A DNA stretch of 64,000 nucleotides. Source: Pristionchus mayeri. Lineage: Eukaryota; Nematoda; Chromadorea; Rhabditida; Neodiplogasteridae. A program made the translations under genes and the position numbers. Of this stretch, positions 48,722-59,827 are shown one piece after another. The stretch covers positions 10,602,001 through 10,666,000 of the forward strand of contig BTRK01000004.1 of NCBI GenBank assembly GCA_036245805.1, written 5' to 3'. Under the pieces are notes generated by a model, which saw only the letters and a program-made list of their open reading frames with translations, was not told the DNA's origin and made no database searches. The stretch's first letter is position 1; the number at the start of each line of letters is the position of its first letter.

Positions 48722-48955
48722 GCTTTATATTGTAATAGTAATTCATTGAGATAACTAGGTCAAATGATTTGAATATACTTTTTTCGTAACATAAAGAAGC
48801 GCTAAAATAATTTAGTTGCCAATGTAAGGAATTGGTTGTTCTTGTTTTCCACACATTTATATGATGCGTTATCAATCACTGAGTGGGCATGTTACAATAT
48901 TATGCATGGAGTGTGTTGATGTGTCTAAGCATGTGCTATATCCGTCTGCTCCAAT

Positions 48956-51047
48956 TTAGCCTCGGGGCGGGTTCGTTCCATAAGTTATGGAGATAGTAGC
49001 CGTTGTCCTGTTGTCGAACAGGAAATCTGAAAATAAAAGTAATTTGCACTCCATTACGTTCATCTGCATTCGAGATAAATCCGCAAATTTGATCAAAACA
49101 ATCAAAACCCTGCGGCATGATATATATTCTCGAATTCCCTTGTTGGTGTGCTGCTAACGTGATTTTTTCGCATTTCACAAAGTGGGAAAATCGAGAACAG
49201 TCATACCTAGTTGAACGGCCTTGAGCGCATAGTTCCTGATGGACTTGTTGAGCGCTAGATAGATGAATGGTGGTACTCCTAAGAATGTAAAATTATTTTT
49301 GAAATTGTATTTGCAAAACAATTCACTACCGTGGATGAGTTGCCAGCCGACTTGTCCAACAACAATCAAAACAGGCGGAGAGGGTAGGAAATTCATGTAG
49401 ACGTAGCTAAAATAAATTATAGAATGCATTAAATTAAAATAAATTTGAAAATACGAACATCGTTGTGGCAACCAGGTTCGCACCGCAGATGATCATTACT
49501 TGAATGAATACCTGGAAAATATATTTTTTTTCAATAAAAAACAATTATTATTAAAATACCGCATTGCTGTTACTGTTTACGCGAGACTTATTTGCGTCGG
49601 AAACAGATCTCTGAAAAAGTTAGTTAACGATTGGAACAGTGGTGTACCGTACACTCTTCATCATGATAACGACAGTCAGCGCCAGGTAGAGCAGGCAGGT
49701 GAAGCAGGCAATGCAGATGTTGTGCACCGCGTGCGCCCAGTTGACGTACTGTAGTCGATGATTATCGCTATGAATTCACTTATATCTGTGCTCTGTCAGA
49801 TCGAACTAATGACTATTTGTTATTGCACGCATAACTGTCAAGAAACTGCTAAGATCCAGGACGATTTAAAATGAAAAAAAGTACCTCATCCATGTCGTGG
49901 CCGGGGATGAACGGCGAGAAGAACATCGATTGCAAAGTCGAGTTGACAATCACCTGAACACATCTCTTCTACCAGCATTGCGTAGTGCGTTTGGTACTAC
50001 GCCGGATGAGAACTAACAAACGGAGTCTCCTGCGTTGGCGTTCACAAAATCATTTTTGACACTTTGGGAACCTACTGTGAATATGCTGGAAAATTGCATT
50101 TTTCTGGTTCTCATCAAACGGTTTTCATTCGACTAGTGCCGTGTGTTTGTATGCTTGCATCCACTAGCTGGCTGCGCATATTTCCGCGACTGCACACACC
50201 GGTCGCGTGAATAAAGTCAGGAGCAGTCCGTAAGCGACGCAGCAACCGATGTAGATGTTAGTTCTCGTGCGCTGAGAATACGTTTTGGATTTTCGAATAA
50301 TTGTTTTTGTTTTCATGTTGCCTGCTAACCGAGAAGTATCTAGAGAGCTTGAGCATTTCGAACAGTCGATTGACGCCCAGCACCAGGCAGCTGGAGGAGG
50401 CAGTCAGCCAGATACCTGAATTCAGGGATGAGCTCAACTGAAGGTACTAGGTCGGATGAGAACTATTACGGTATGCGCCTTTGATAGATCAACTGCGTGA
50501 TAGATCAAAGGCGGCATGAGTCCGACCTAATCCGACCTAATGCCTGATTGACACGACTTTATCTATTATGCGTTCTCAATAGCCGTTCAGACAGATGAGC
50601 GAGTGGTCAGAATAATTAGCGTCAATGACCCACAGTAGCCAACAATGCCAACTCCCAGGGTCATGGCGGGGTTCGAGCAGTACACATCACCCTGGAACCA
50701 GCATTATGTCTACTTCTCGACTGGGAATATCGCGCACCTTTATCAGCAATATTCCGAAAAGCACGCAATTAGCCATTATAGCAACCATGTCCATAATGGA
50801 AAGCCAGAACATAATCTAAAATTAATTAATTAATTTTAATTAAATATATAATTACCTTGAAACAAGATGCCTTCAAGTCTCTGCGAAGGCCCATCGTGCA
50901 CGGAATGTAGAGAATCGAAATGACGAGTTTATATTCTACGTTTGAGGAAAATTTCACCTCCGTTATAACTCCGAAAACCACCGAATACGTGCCGAACTGA
51001 AACTGCTTTACTCCGTAGCGGGCTGCCCATTCGGGCCCCGGCGGCAT
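48956..51047 (-). CDS. Srt-type seven-transmembrane chemoreceptor
   Basis: Putative chemosensory GPCR. Exons from the 5' end: 51047-50856, 50815-50738, 50691-50634, 50415-50330, 50271-50200, 49953-49885, 49748-49653, 49610-49560, 49511-49459, 49406-49330, 49278-49207, 49026-48956. Family blocks: LYIPCTMGLRRDLKASCFK after TM1, MFWLSIMDMVAIMANC, GDVYCSNPAMTLGVG, VLGVNRLFEM after TM3, YVNWAHAVHN, YMNFLPSPPVLIVVGQVGWQ and PPFIYLALNKSIR at the end of TM7. All are typical of the nematode Srt family. Phases agree at every join I checked. The last exon could be read in either of two frames, so the C-terminus is uncertain. It faces the Sra-like gene ending at 48721 tail to tail. MITEs sit in introns 3 and 5. 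Confidence 0.82.
49991..50155. mobile_element. GGCACTAGG-type element in Srt intron 5
   Basis: Left GGTACTACGCCGGATGAGAAC, right CATTCGACTAGTGCC. Imperfect palindrome, about 165 bp. Confidence 0.45.
50440..50552. mobile_element. GGCACTAGG-type MITE in Srt intron 3
   Basis: GGTACTAGGTCGGATGAGAAC on the left, CATGAGTCCGACCTAAT on the right with a small CCGACCTAAT duplication; centre TTTGATAGATCAAC is palindromic. Confidence 0.5.
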
Positions 51048-51680
51048 GATGGAACTGCAATGTGTCTCTCCTCATATTGCGTGCTCTCTCACCCATATGC
51101 ACTATTAGAAATACGGCATAATGAAGAAAGCCATTGTTTGAGTTGCCATCGCCAGTTTGAATCGAATCGACTACTCGAATTGTACCTGCAGTTGTACTCC
51201 GGTCCCTGTAGCATGAGTGGCATGAATTGGAACTGTATTGCAACCATTCTGAAACTAAAAAAACATGTGAGAAAAAATGTGGATCCGAGAGAGGACTGAA
51301 TGATGGAAGAAGTGAGTGGAGCTGCACTCCTCTCATACTGACATCAAGTCTCACTCTCTTCGTCATAATCTGGTGTTATTGGAGGAATTTCTCATCAATT
51401 GGAAGCGGAGTACGAATTCATCTATGAGATGGTGTCAGAATCACGTCATTTCTTCGTGATGTGGTATAAATATAGCGTAAGTTGCATTCACTACTTTCGA
51501 GTAGTCTCAGACTAGGTTGGCTGATGACCGGGATGGCTAAACAAATAATACTTGATAGCCTTCATTCAACTGCTCGATATTGCCAATCACTCATCTTTCG
51601 AGGCAAAGTAACGAATAAGCGCATTCGCACCCTGAATTGCCTATGGTTCGTTGATTTCGGGTCGAAACCAACGAATCACA

Positions 51681-53179
51681 CGCCAATATTTCATCGTAAC
51701 AAGTGTTCTTCCAGACGTGAAAAAAATATCATGTTATTTGAGACTGGTTCTGATGTGATGGTGAGTCACTATTAGAGTTCGTAATTCGGGCCTTCGTCTC
51801 TTCATTTTACACGCTCTCTCGACCGGTCGAATGGCGAGAGAGTGCACAGAATGAAGAGAGCGTGGTATCGTTTCACTCGGGGGTCTTCTTCACTATCGTC
51901 ATATCGCGAGACGGATCGTACCGATGAGCATTTCAGGCTCTCAGACAGGCTGAGATTCTCAACCATCTACGAAGTGTTCGTCAAGCAACGGGAGATACAG
52001 ACTAGAGGATGATAAATGGGCCATCGTCTATTCAGTTTCCATACTCTCTCTCCAGTCTTCCGATCGAGAGAGTGCGGGAAATTTTTTAAAAATCATCCAC
52101 TCAGGCGAGTGCCTGAGCACTGTAGTCATACAATCGTGAAACTTAGAAAATGTTGAAGAGACGAAGACCATTTATCGAACAGTAATGCAGACGTCGAACT
52201 GTTTACCACATGGATGAAATCCGGAATGATGATCAGAAATGAGTGGACGATGTTAGCAGAGACAATCGAATAGCAGCTATATGAGAACACTTGAGCAAGG
52301 GGGAATCGCGCAACGAACAGATGAGTTCGCTAAGGCTTCGACCGACACTTGAGCAGCCGTTATCTGGAGCTAAATTATGCTTTAATTTTTCATGGTAATT
52401 AGTAGTGATTCTTATGGGACTGAATATCATTCAATTGTCCTTTCTCGTCCGATAGGATGATAGAGCATTCGAAACAATAAGACTCATTGGCACTTCTTCG
52501 ATATTTGGCCCACCGTCTTTCTCCCTACCCCACTCATTGTAAGATATATCTCCCTGATTTTCGGTCACACAACCCATCTGCGAGACGAGGAGGGAATGCA
52601 AAATGAGAGGGAGTGGGGGTCAAATATCGAAAAAGTGCCGAATCATTATTAACGTGCCTTACCCTTAGTAGAAATTGGATTGAAAAGAGTCCAAATGTCA
52701 ATTCTTCAACTTGTCAAACAGAGTCTCTAAAAGACGTAAAGTGAGTCATTTTGCGATCATATTTGACATTGATATCTGTGCGCAAATTGTGCATCCATAG
52801 AGTCATAGTGCTCTTGAAAGCATTGATAAGCCTTGGCGTGCTTATTCTCCATCCTCCGTTCCGACTTCACCTGCTTCAATTCGGCGTATCTGCACTATAT
52901 TTTCTTCTATTTTTGCCATGTCCTAATGGCTTATTACCATTATTCAGTAGAATACGAGACACTATGACTCGTCGCTAGGTCGAGTGAGCGCGTGTAATGA
53001 AGTAACGAAAACCCGAATTCGAAGTGTTGTTTTCAGAAAATGGCTCGACTTTTCGTATTTTTTAACGGTTTCATAAATTGAACAAAATACATTTATTGCA
53101 GAACTCAATGTGGATTGCTGACTTCATGAAACTGGACGTGGCGGCCAAAGACTCCAAGATGACCGACTACGTCAAGTAA
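51681..53179 (+). pseudogene. Relics of a third Sra-like gene
   Basis: Fragments in the order expected of the Sra-like genes nearby: 51681-51760 (PIFHRN ... MLFETGSDVM, like the STIHPNF...FQTELLD exon), 52690-52730 (weak), 52820-52970 (LGVLILHPPFRLHLLQF, TM7-like) and 53102-53179 (C-terminal exon ending DYVK-stop, preceded by a TTGCAG acceptor). No continuous model can be built, and several in-frame stops occur between fragments. The assignment is by eye and tentative; the final exon could belong to a different gene. Confidence 0.35.
51773..51888. mobile_element. hAT-like MITE next to a donor-like site
   Basis: TAGAGTTCGTAATTCGGG at left, centre CTCTCTCGACCGGTCGA, flanked by GTCACTAT (51765-51772) and TTCACTAT (51889-51896). 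The left flank lies four bases after the end of an Sra-like exon (GATG|GTGAGTCACTAT). Confidence 0.6.
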
Positions 53180-53211
53180 AGAATTTGCTGCTATTATTTT
53201 AGAAAAACTAG

Positions 53212-53451
53212 CGACCTTCGGTCGCTACGTGGTTCGCGGGGTTGTGTTTTAAGGATAACAATTGGACGCGACTGGTGAGAGCCTGCTTAAAACGTTGTAA
53301 AAGGCTCGTGAGGCCTCGGGCAATTCGAAAAAGTTGGGATGGGGCTTCGCCCATCCCAACTTTTTCGGTGTTCCAGAGCTCTCGACTACGTCAAGTAATG
53401 AATTTGCTGCTATTATTTTAGAAAAACTGAGAGCTCTGGAACACCCTCCCT
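53212..53451. repeat. Stem-loop carrying a copy of an exon end
   Basis: Stems GGTGTTCCAGAGCTCT (53368-53383) and its inverse (53431-53446) enclose about 46 bp that repeat 53166-53211, the end of the preceding exon with its stop codon. Upstream lies the AACGTTGTAAAAGGCTCG block shared with 2511-2567. Confidence 0.6.
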
Positions 53452-53939
53452 GACCCATTAGTTATCTCACCTCGTCCCTTGTTCCGTAGAGAAATCAGTA
53501 AATCCCCCGATCTAGCCCTATCTATCTCACGAATACGATTGTAACATATAACTGCCACATACCACCACCCCATTCCCCCTGCTCGCTGTGATCGAGCCCG
53601 AAGACCGACCTACTCTTCCCTATTCTTTCCTCATATTTCATATATTTCATATTTCATATTTATCCTGACGTCAGGCACAATGGTCCTGCAGGAGAGTGAC
53701 TTCGGTGTGGATGGAATTGGGATCTTCGGTATCAGAGCGTCGTTAGGTCAATGGATGGGATCTTCTTTGGATTCTTTCCTCAACGGCTATTAATACTGTC
53801 GGTGATAACGATTAAAGATTAAAGATTAAAGATTAAAGAGCAGGTTGGGATGTTGTGGCGGGTGGTGCACGGGGTGCATTTGAGTTTTCTGCGATTTTGT
53901 AAAATGCACCATGTTGTGTGGTGTGCTGAAAGTGTTCGT
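53452..53939. other. Intergenic
   Basis: No gene recognised; short runs of AAAGATTA repeats near 53810. Confidence 0.4.
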
Positions 53940-54935
53940 CGTGAGGATGCAAACGGTGAAGGTCCGACGCCACACGGACGTGTTTGAGCCAAGTTAGAGC
54001 GATTTGAAGAAAAGAGATCAAAGATCAAGTTTCATATTTTAAAAGCGCTCGCTATGGGATTGCCAGCGGTCAAGGTCCTATCCTTCTACGATGATATTGA
54101 AGCGAGTTAGAGCCATTTGAAGAAAAAGATCAAACTACAAACTACAAAGATGAAAGATCAAACTTTAAAAGCGCTCGCCATGGGGATGCCAACGGTCAAG
54201 GTCCTATCCTTCTACGACGATTTTGAGCTAAGTTATAGCCATTTGAAGAAAAAGATCAAACAACAAACTTCAAAGATCAAAGATCAAACTTTAAAAGCGC
54301 TCGCCATGGGGATGCCAACGGTCAAGGTCCTAACCTTCTACGATGACTTTGAATCGAGTTAGAGCCATTTGAAGAAAAAGATCAAACTACAAACTACAAA
54401 GAACAAACTTTAAAAGCGCTCGCCATGGGGATGCCAACGGTCAAGGTCCGACGTCACACGGACGTGTTTGTGCAAAGCTAGAACGATTTGAAGAAAAGAT
54501 CAAAGATCAAAGATCAAAGATCAAGTTTTAAAATTTTGGAAGTGCTCATCGTGGGGATGCCAACGGTCAAGGTCGTAGCGCTGTAGGATGATTTTGAGCC
54601 GAGTTAGAGCGATTTGAAGAAAGAGATCAAAGATCAAAGATCAAAGATCAAGTGTCAAATTTTGAAAGTGTTCATCGCGGGGATGCCAATGGTCAAGGCC
54701 CGAAGTCGCACGGATACGTTTGAGCCGAGTTAGAGCGATTTGAATTAAAAGATCAAACTACAAACTACAAAGATCAAAGATCAAATTTTGAAAGCGCTCG
54801 TCAAAGGTTTTCATATGGTCAAGGTCTTAGGCACATAGGATGAGTTTGAGCCGAATTAGAGCGATTTGAAGAAAAAGCGTGGCAGACAGACGGACAGACA
54901 GACAGACAGACGTTACGATATTTCTTTATACAGTA
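53940..54935 (+). repeat. Interspersed repeat with ~110-118 bp tandem units (copy 2)
   Basis: Collinear with 2570-3566, including the same order of variant units (ATTGCCAGCGGTCAAGGTC, then ATGCCAACGGTCAAGGTC, then the GCACGGATACGTTTGAG unit) and the CAGACGGACAGA tail ending GTTACGATATTTCTTTATAC. Confidence 0.75.
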
Positions 54936-55567
54936 ATGAAAGCGTAAATTAGAGCTCGAAATTCGGTCACCCCCCTTCGTCACCTTCATGCCCCATACTC
55001 TCATTACCGGAGAGGGTAAAATATTCGAAATAATTAAGATCGGCAAACGGCAAAGTATACGGAAAGGCGTGTATGTCGCAGAGGGACTGCGACAAGATCC
55101 AGGTTCGATCAGTTTTGTATCAGCACCATAGTTGCCCAACACTGGCGGCGAGGTGTTTTCAGACCATGACCCCATATTCATGGTTCAGCACTGCTCCCCT
55201 CGATTTGAGGGGAGCAGTGCTGAACTACGTATAGGAGGTCATGGTCAAAAATCGATCGGTAGGTCAATGGTAGGTCAAGACTAGTTACCGTACCCAATCG
55301 ATAGTACAGTAACCCCCAGATACAGTACACCACTACCGTAACCCACGATTATCTCAAACTAACTTTATTTTTAAAATGTCCTGGCACCGTACCCAATCGA
55401 TTGTGCAGTACCCAAGCTATGATCAGCACTTAGTTTTATAAAAACACATGAGTTATCCCCTCCCTCCCCATACAGTCTTCACAAATGTAAAGTACTAACG
55501 GTGGAGATGCATTCGCGCAACACTGACGTTTCAGTCGATAATTCGCTGAAACTATTACTGTTTTCAG

Positions 55568-55701
55568 GCTCCGATGTATGCGTTGAAGCCGAGGGAGCAG
55601 GCTCCTGCTGCTGCACCACGGACAAGTGTACTGGGAGTGGCGCAGCATTGTCCATCGCCCTTCCGATCTTGATTGCTTTGTCCTACTTCGCATCATTCTA
55701 A
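55568..55701 (+). CDS. Last exon of a small Cys-rich, GPI-type protein (Ly6-like)
   Basis: After a TTTTCAG acceptor the exon encodes DVCVEAEGAGSCCCTTDKC, then a hydrophobic tail ALSIALPILIALSYF ending in a stop at 55699-55701. A CCC-x-TD-x-C end followed by a hydrophobic C-terminus is typical of nematode three-finger (Ly6/uPAR-like) extracellular proteins held by a GPI anchor. Upstream exons were not found; repeats and MITEs fill the preceding 2 kb, so the gene may be broken or its first exons may lie further away. Confidence 0.45.
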
Positions 55702-56390
55702 AACCTACATCCGTTGATAATAAGGTAAATTTATATATGTTTCGTAAACGTTTTCTGCGTGTTGATCGGCTTTATCGTTCCTAAACAGTTGTGCATTATT
55801 GAAATTGTGCGTGCAGTATTATTGTCCTACTGATCCGATTTGTTTGCGATTTTCTACTCAATAAATATATAATCGGATAGTTAATTGTGCATGAAGGCAT
55901 CGGAATTGTACGGAGGCGCTGTTGCATAATATTATAACCGTTTTGGGAAATGTTACTCTGTACAGTACACAAAAAGAGCAATTTCCCATCGGGATCCAAT
56001 TGCCTTTCTCACGAAGCCAACTCTATTGTAAATTATGCTGGTACGAATTGAATTTTTCATAATGGGCTTTACGTTACGTATATGAAATTTTTTTTCAAAA
56101 AAATTGGAATGGTCCAGGAAGATTAGTTCCCGAAGCTCACTATCTGCTTCAGACACGTTGATTCGTAATATTTGTCTTTTATATCACCTATCGTTCACCA
56201 TTTATCATGTAACGGCTCCATTTTATATCAGTGTCGGCGTGCCCTTTGTTGATAACAGCGCGCTTTCATGGCACCATACAAGTTGGCACACATTTCGCAC
56301 TCCAATCCAATCTCGCTCTCCAACTTATCTTTATCTAAACAAGTGAATGTGCGACAAAATACAACCAGTATCTTTGAACTGGTGTAATAA

Positions 56391-57626
56391 CAGAGCAATT
56401 CTGAGAGAATTGAGATATTCCTTGTAGTGTCCGTACAACGAAAAACTAGCCTCTCCTGTAAATTTGTCCCTAGGGGTACTTTTGCGCGTAGATCACGAAA
56501 ATCGACCCTAGGAAGCGGTATCGCTGACCCCTCATTTCCTGTAGCGCGCCTCAACGTTGAGGTCGGTTTTTAAAAATCGTGAACGGCTGCTCCAAACCCC
56601 GCACATACATAGTAATTCTGAACGATCTCGACGAGATAAACATGTTTCATGTTGGAGGTGAAGGGCTAGCTCGTCAGGGGAAAAAGTTACGGTCATTTGA
56701 ATGTTCAAAATTGATGCCCTGAAAAAATGGTGTCCGATAACAACCCAATTTTCTTTTCATTCGATTCCTCGTGCAATTTTACCCCTACCCTCAAATTTAT
56801 AGGAAAATCGAATGTCTGGTGTTCGACGAAATTTTCAAAAGAATATAGCGAAGTCGAGATTTTTGGCCAAAAATTACGATATTTTATTCCTACAAATTTT
56901 TTTTAACGTTTTGATGAGGATATATGTGCAAATTCGTTTTCCACAGGTCGAAATACGTCAGAAAAAAATTAACTCGGCTTATTCTGAGATTTTTAATTTT
57001 TGTCTTCAAAATCATCGAAAAATTCATGTTTTTTGGGCCAAGATCGAAAATCTCAGAATAAGCCGAGTTAAATTTTTTCTGACGTATTTCGACCCATGGA
57101 AAACGAATTTGCACATATCTCCTCACCAAAACGTGAAAGAAAATTTGTAGGAATAAAATATCGTAAAAAAAATCTCGTCTTCTCTATATTCTTTTGAAAA
57201 TTTCGTCGAATACCAGATATTCGATTTTCTTATAAATTTGCGCGCAGTGGTAAAATTGCACGAGGAATCGAATGAAAAGAAAATTGGGTTGTTATCGGAC
57301 ACCATTTTTTCAGGGCATCAATTTTGAACATTCAAATGACCGTAACTTTTTTCGCAGATGAGCCCTTCACCTCCAACATGAAAAATGCTTATCTCGTCGA
57401 GATCTTTCAGAATTACTATGTATGTGCGGGGTTTGGAGCAGCCGTTCACGATTTAAAAAACCGACCTCAGCGTTGAGGCGCGCTACAGGAAATGAGAGGT
57501 CATTGATACCGCTTCCTAAGGTCGATTTTCGTGATCTACGTGCAAAAGTACCCCTAGGGACAAATTTACAGCATAGATTAGTTTTTCGTTGTACGGACGT
57601 ATCTCGGTTCTCTCAGATTTCCTCTG
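56391..57626. mobile_element. 1.2-kb foldback element (FB2)
   Basis: Inverted arms of about 610 bp meet near 57015. Ends CAGAGCAATTCTGAGAG and the inverse CTCTCAGATTTCCTCTG, flanked by ATAA (56387-56390; 57627-57630), a 4-bp duplication that equals TTAT of FB1 on the other strand. No coding capacity. Arms are about 85-90% alike. Confidence 0.75.
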
Positions 57627-57658
57627 ATAAGTATAACTTAGTATGCAGGTGTAGTGTA

Positions 57659-57676
57659 GGGGGGGGGGGGGGGGGT
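57659..57676 (+). repeat. Poly-G tract
   Basis: About seventeen or eighteen consecutive G just right of FB2; a likely site of length error or G-quadruplex formation. Confidence 0.8.
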
Positions 57677-57877
57677 AAAGGCATAAGATGGACAAAGTAG
57701 GGGAAATACGCTTGAGGAATATTTTGGAAGACAGTGAGAGGGTTCCTTGAGATAAAGAATTTATAGTGGAATGAGTGCGATGAGAGATGAAGTGCTTGGG
57801 TAAATTATCAGTAGCTATGAAAATCGGGGAATAACTTGAAGTATGATCCGACGGTGTGAGATTTGAATTCAAATCAG

Positions 57878-57958
57878 ATGTATGGTATGTTCGTAGCAGT
57901 TTTGTTCATCTGCATGTGCGTCACATTTTCGACCTATGCGTTGCGTCGTATTGTTAAG
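57878..57958 (+). pseudogene. Sra-like exon fragment (TM1)
   Basis: Between ATCAG and GTTTGAG, an open stretch ending FICMCVTFSTYALRRIVK matches the TM1 exon of the Sra-like genes at 46831 and 60892 (FSTLALRVILQ). No further exons follow before the next gene, so it is probably a relic. Confidence 0.45.
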
Positions 57959-58731
57959 GTTTGAGGACAACTTTGAATAATTACTAATGTATGCACCATG
58001 TCTTATTATGATAATCAAATTATTTCTAGCTGTTTTCCCCCTCAATCCCTGGATCAGCACAAGTTTCTCGTGAGAGGCGTGATATAACGTCAAATACTGT
58101 TGTTCGATATCAAGCGAATAATAATCGTTCTATTCATTCAAATATTCACCGTAAGAATAATGATAAGCTTCATTAAAGATTGTCACAGAAAGAAACATCT
58201 GGCGATGTATGTATTGTAATATATTAGCATAACCGAACAAACATCACTGACGTCTGTTGCATGATCGTTTCTGTTACGCAATTAGACACCACGACATAAA
58301 TAGTCATGCATGGAAGAGGAGGAATATGCGCAAAAAATGGGCGAAACACATACGGAATAAAACACGGAATAATTGATAGACATTGCCTATTTGTGCCCAG
58401 TAGAAGGGATGTTTTGATTATTTCAGATAGTGGTTCATATCAGCACCTGCCGTTGTTGAAGTGCGCCTGTGAAAATTGTGGGGAGGCTAAAGCTCGAAGT
58501 TCGGGGGTATTCGTACCTTCGCACCTTTTGTATATCGGAATATCGACCTCTACTGGAGACAGTTCGATTTCATTCGTCCCGTTCGCTCCCGCATCCAAAA
58601 ATAGCACCTGATGATTAACTCTCCATTCTCTATAATTATCTTTAATCATGTTATCCATGTTTCTATTATATCTTGGCGTCACCCCATTGTCTGTGCCTTT
58701 AAATAATTCCTAAAATTCGCGGATCGTCTTA

Positions 58732-59040
58732 CAAGGAGTGGCCGCGAGGGTAGGTTAGAGTTTTTGAACGAGACCTAGCGCGATCGAAAAAAATCAAATT
58801 CTAAGAACTTCTACATTTTTCATATCTGCTAAATGCCACTGTGGAAGTCTGGGTGGTAATGGAATTTTTGAGCATATGCTCAGAAATGAACGGTTTTGCG
58901 CCTCTCCCCACTATGAGCCCAGACATCCACAGAGGCGTTTAGCAGATATGAAAAACGTAGAAGTTCTTAGAATTTGATTCTATTTCTATCGCGATAGGTC
59001 TCGTTTAAAAACTCCAACCTACCCTCGCGGCCATTCCTTG
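58732..59040. mobile_element. 309-bp MITE with TTA target duplication
   Basis: Ends CAAGGAGTGGCCGCGAGGG and CCCTCGCGGCCATTCCTTG, arms about 120 bp. Flanked by TTA at 58729-58731 and 59041-59043. A 3-bp TTA duplication is found in PIF/Harbinger-like elements; family assignment is tentative. Confidence 0.65.
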
Positions 59041-59344
59041 TTACTGCCTCTTATATGCGACTGTACACTACTGTAAAAATTGTCACTCGCTTTCTTTGAT
59101 TCAGTTGTCCGACAAAAACAATACTAGTCCGAAATCGCTTTTTTAATATATGAAAAATACAACCGAAAACAGTCAATTGTAAAGCGGGTTATGTTGTTGA
59201 TTGCGAATTTTTTCGTGCCTTGACTCGCTAACTTCCCGATAACAACGGATACAATACACGGTGAGGACAACTGTTGCTACAATGCCTCAAGCGACCGTTC
59301 CGATTATCGTCCGCTGTCGAACAATACAAATTCTAGCTAGGAAG

Positions 59345-59456
59345 TAGAGTTCGAGAAACGATGCCACGCTCTCTTCATTCCGTGTACTCTCTCGCCATTC
59401 GACCGGTCGAGAGAGTGTGTGAAATGAAGAGACGATGGCCCGAATTACGAACTCTA
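59345..59456. mobile_element. hAT-like MITE, 112 bp
   Basis: TAGAGTTCGAGAAACGATG to ACGAACTCTA, near-perfect palindrome centred on TTCGACCGGTCGA. Flanks CTAGGAAG (59337-59344) and CTAGGATG (59457-59464). Confidence 0.8.
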
Positions 59457-59827
59457 CTAGGATGGCGACGTATTTTATTGCATTTCCTTGTGAATGTTCG
59501 AGTTGATTGAAAAGTTGAAAATTTTAGTCGATGTCTCTAAATTTGTTGCTTACTGTCAGCTCAACAAGTCATGTTGTGAAAAAGCGCCTGAAATTATGAA
59601 GCTATAACCCGCAATCCGAACTCATGCTGCCTGTCTATTAGCACGGATTGTATATGCGCACTTCTCTTTCTTTGATCTCGGCTACATTCATAGTAACAAC
59701 CCCCTTGTTTATGGCGCGCACCCCTTTTTCTCACGCATTGTCGAGGCTAACTACTTTTCCAGTTAGGCTGACGACTTCTTGTCTCATTTCCACTCATTTC
59801 TCGAAATTCATTGTCTGAGACATCGAC

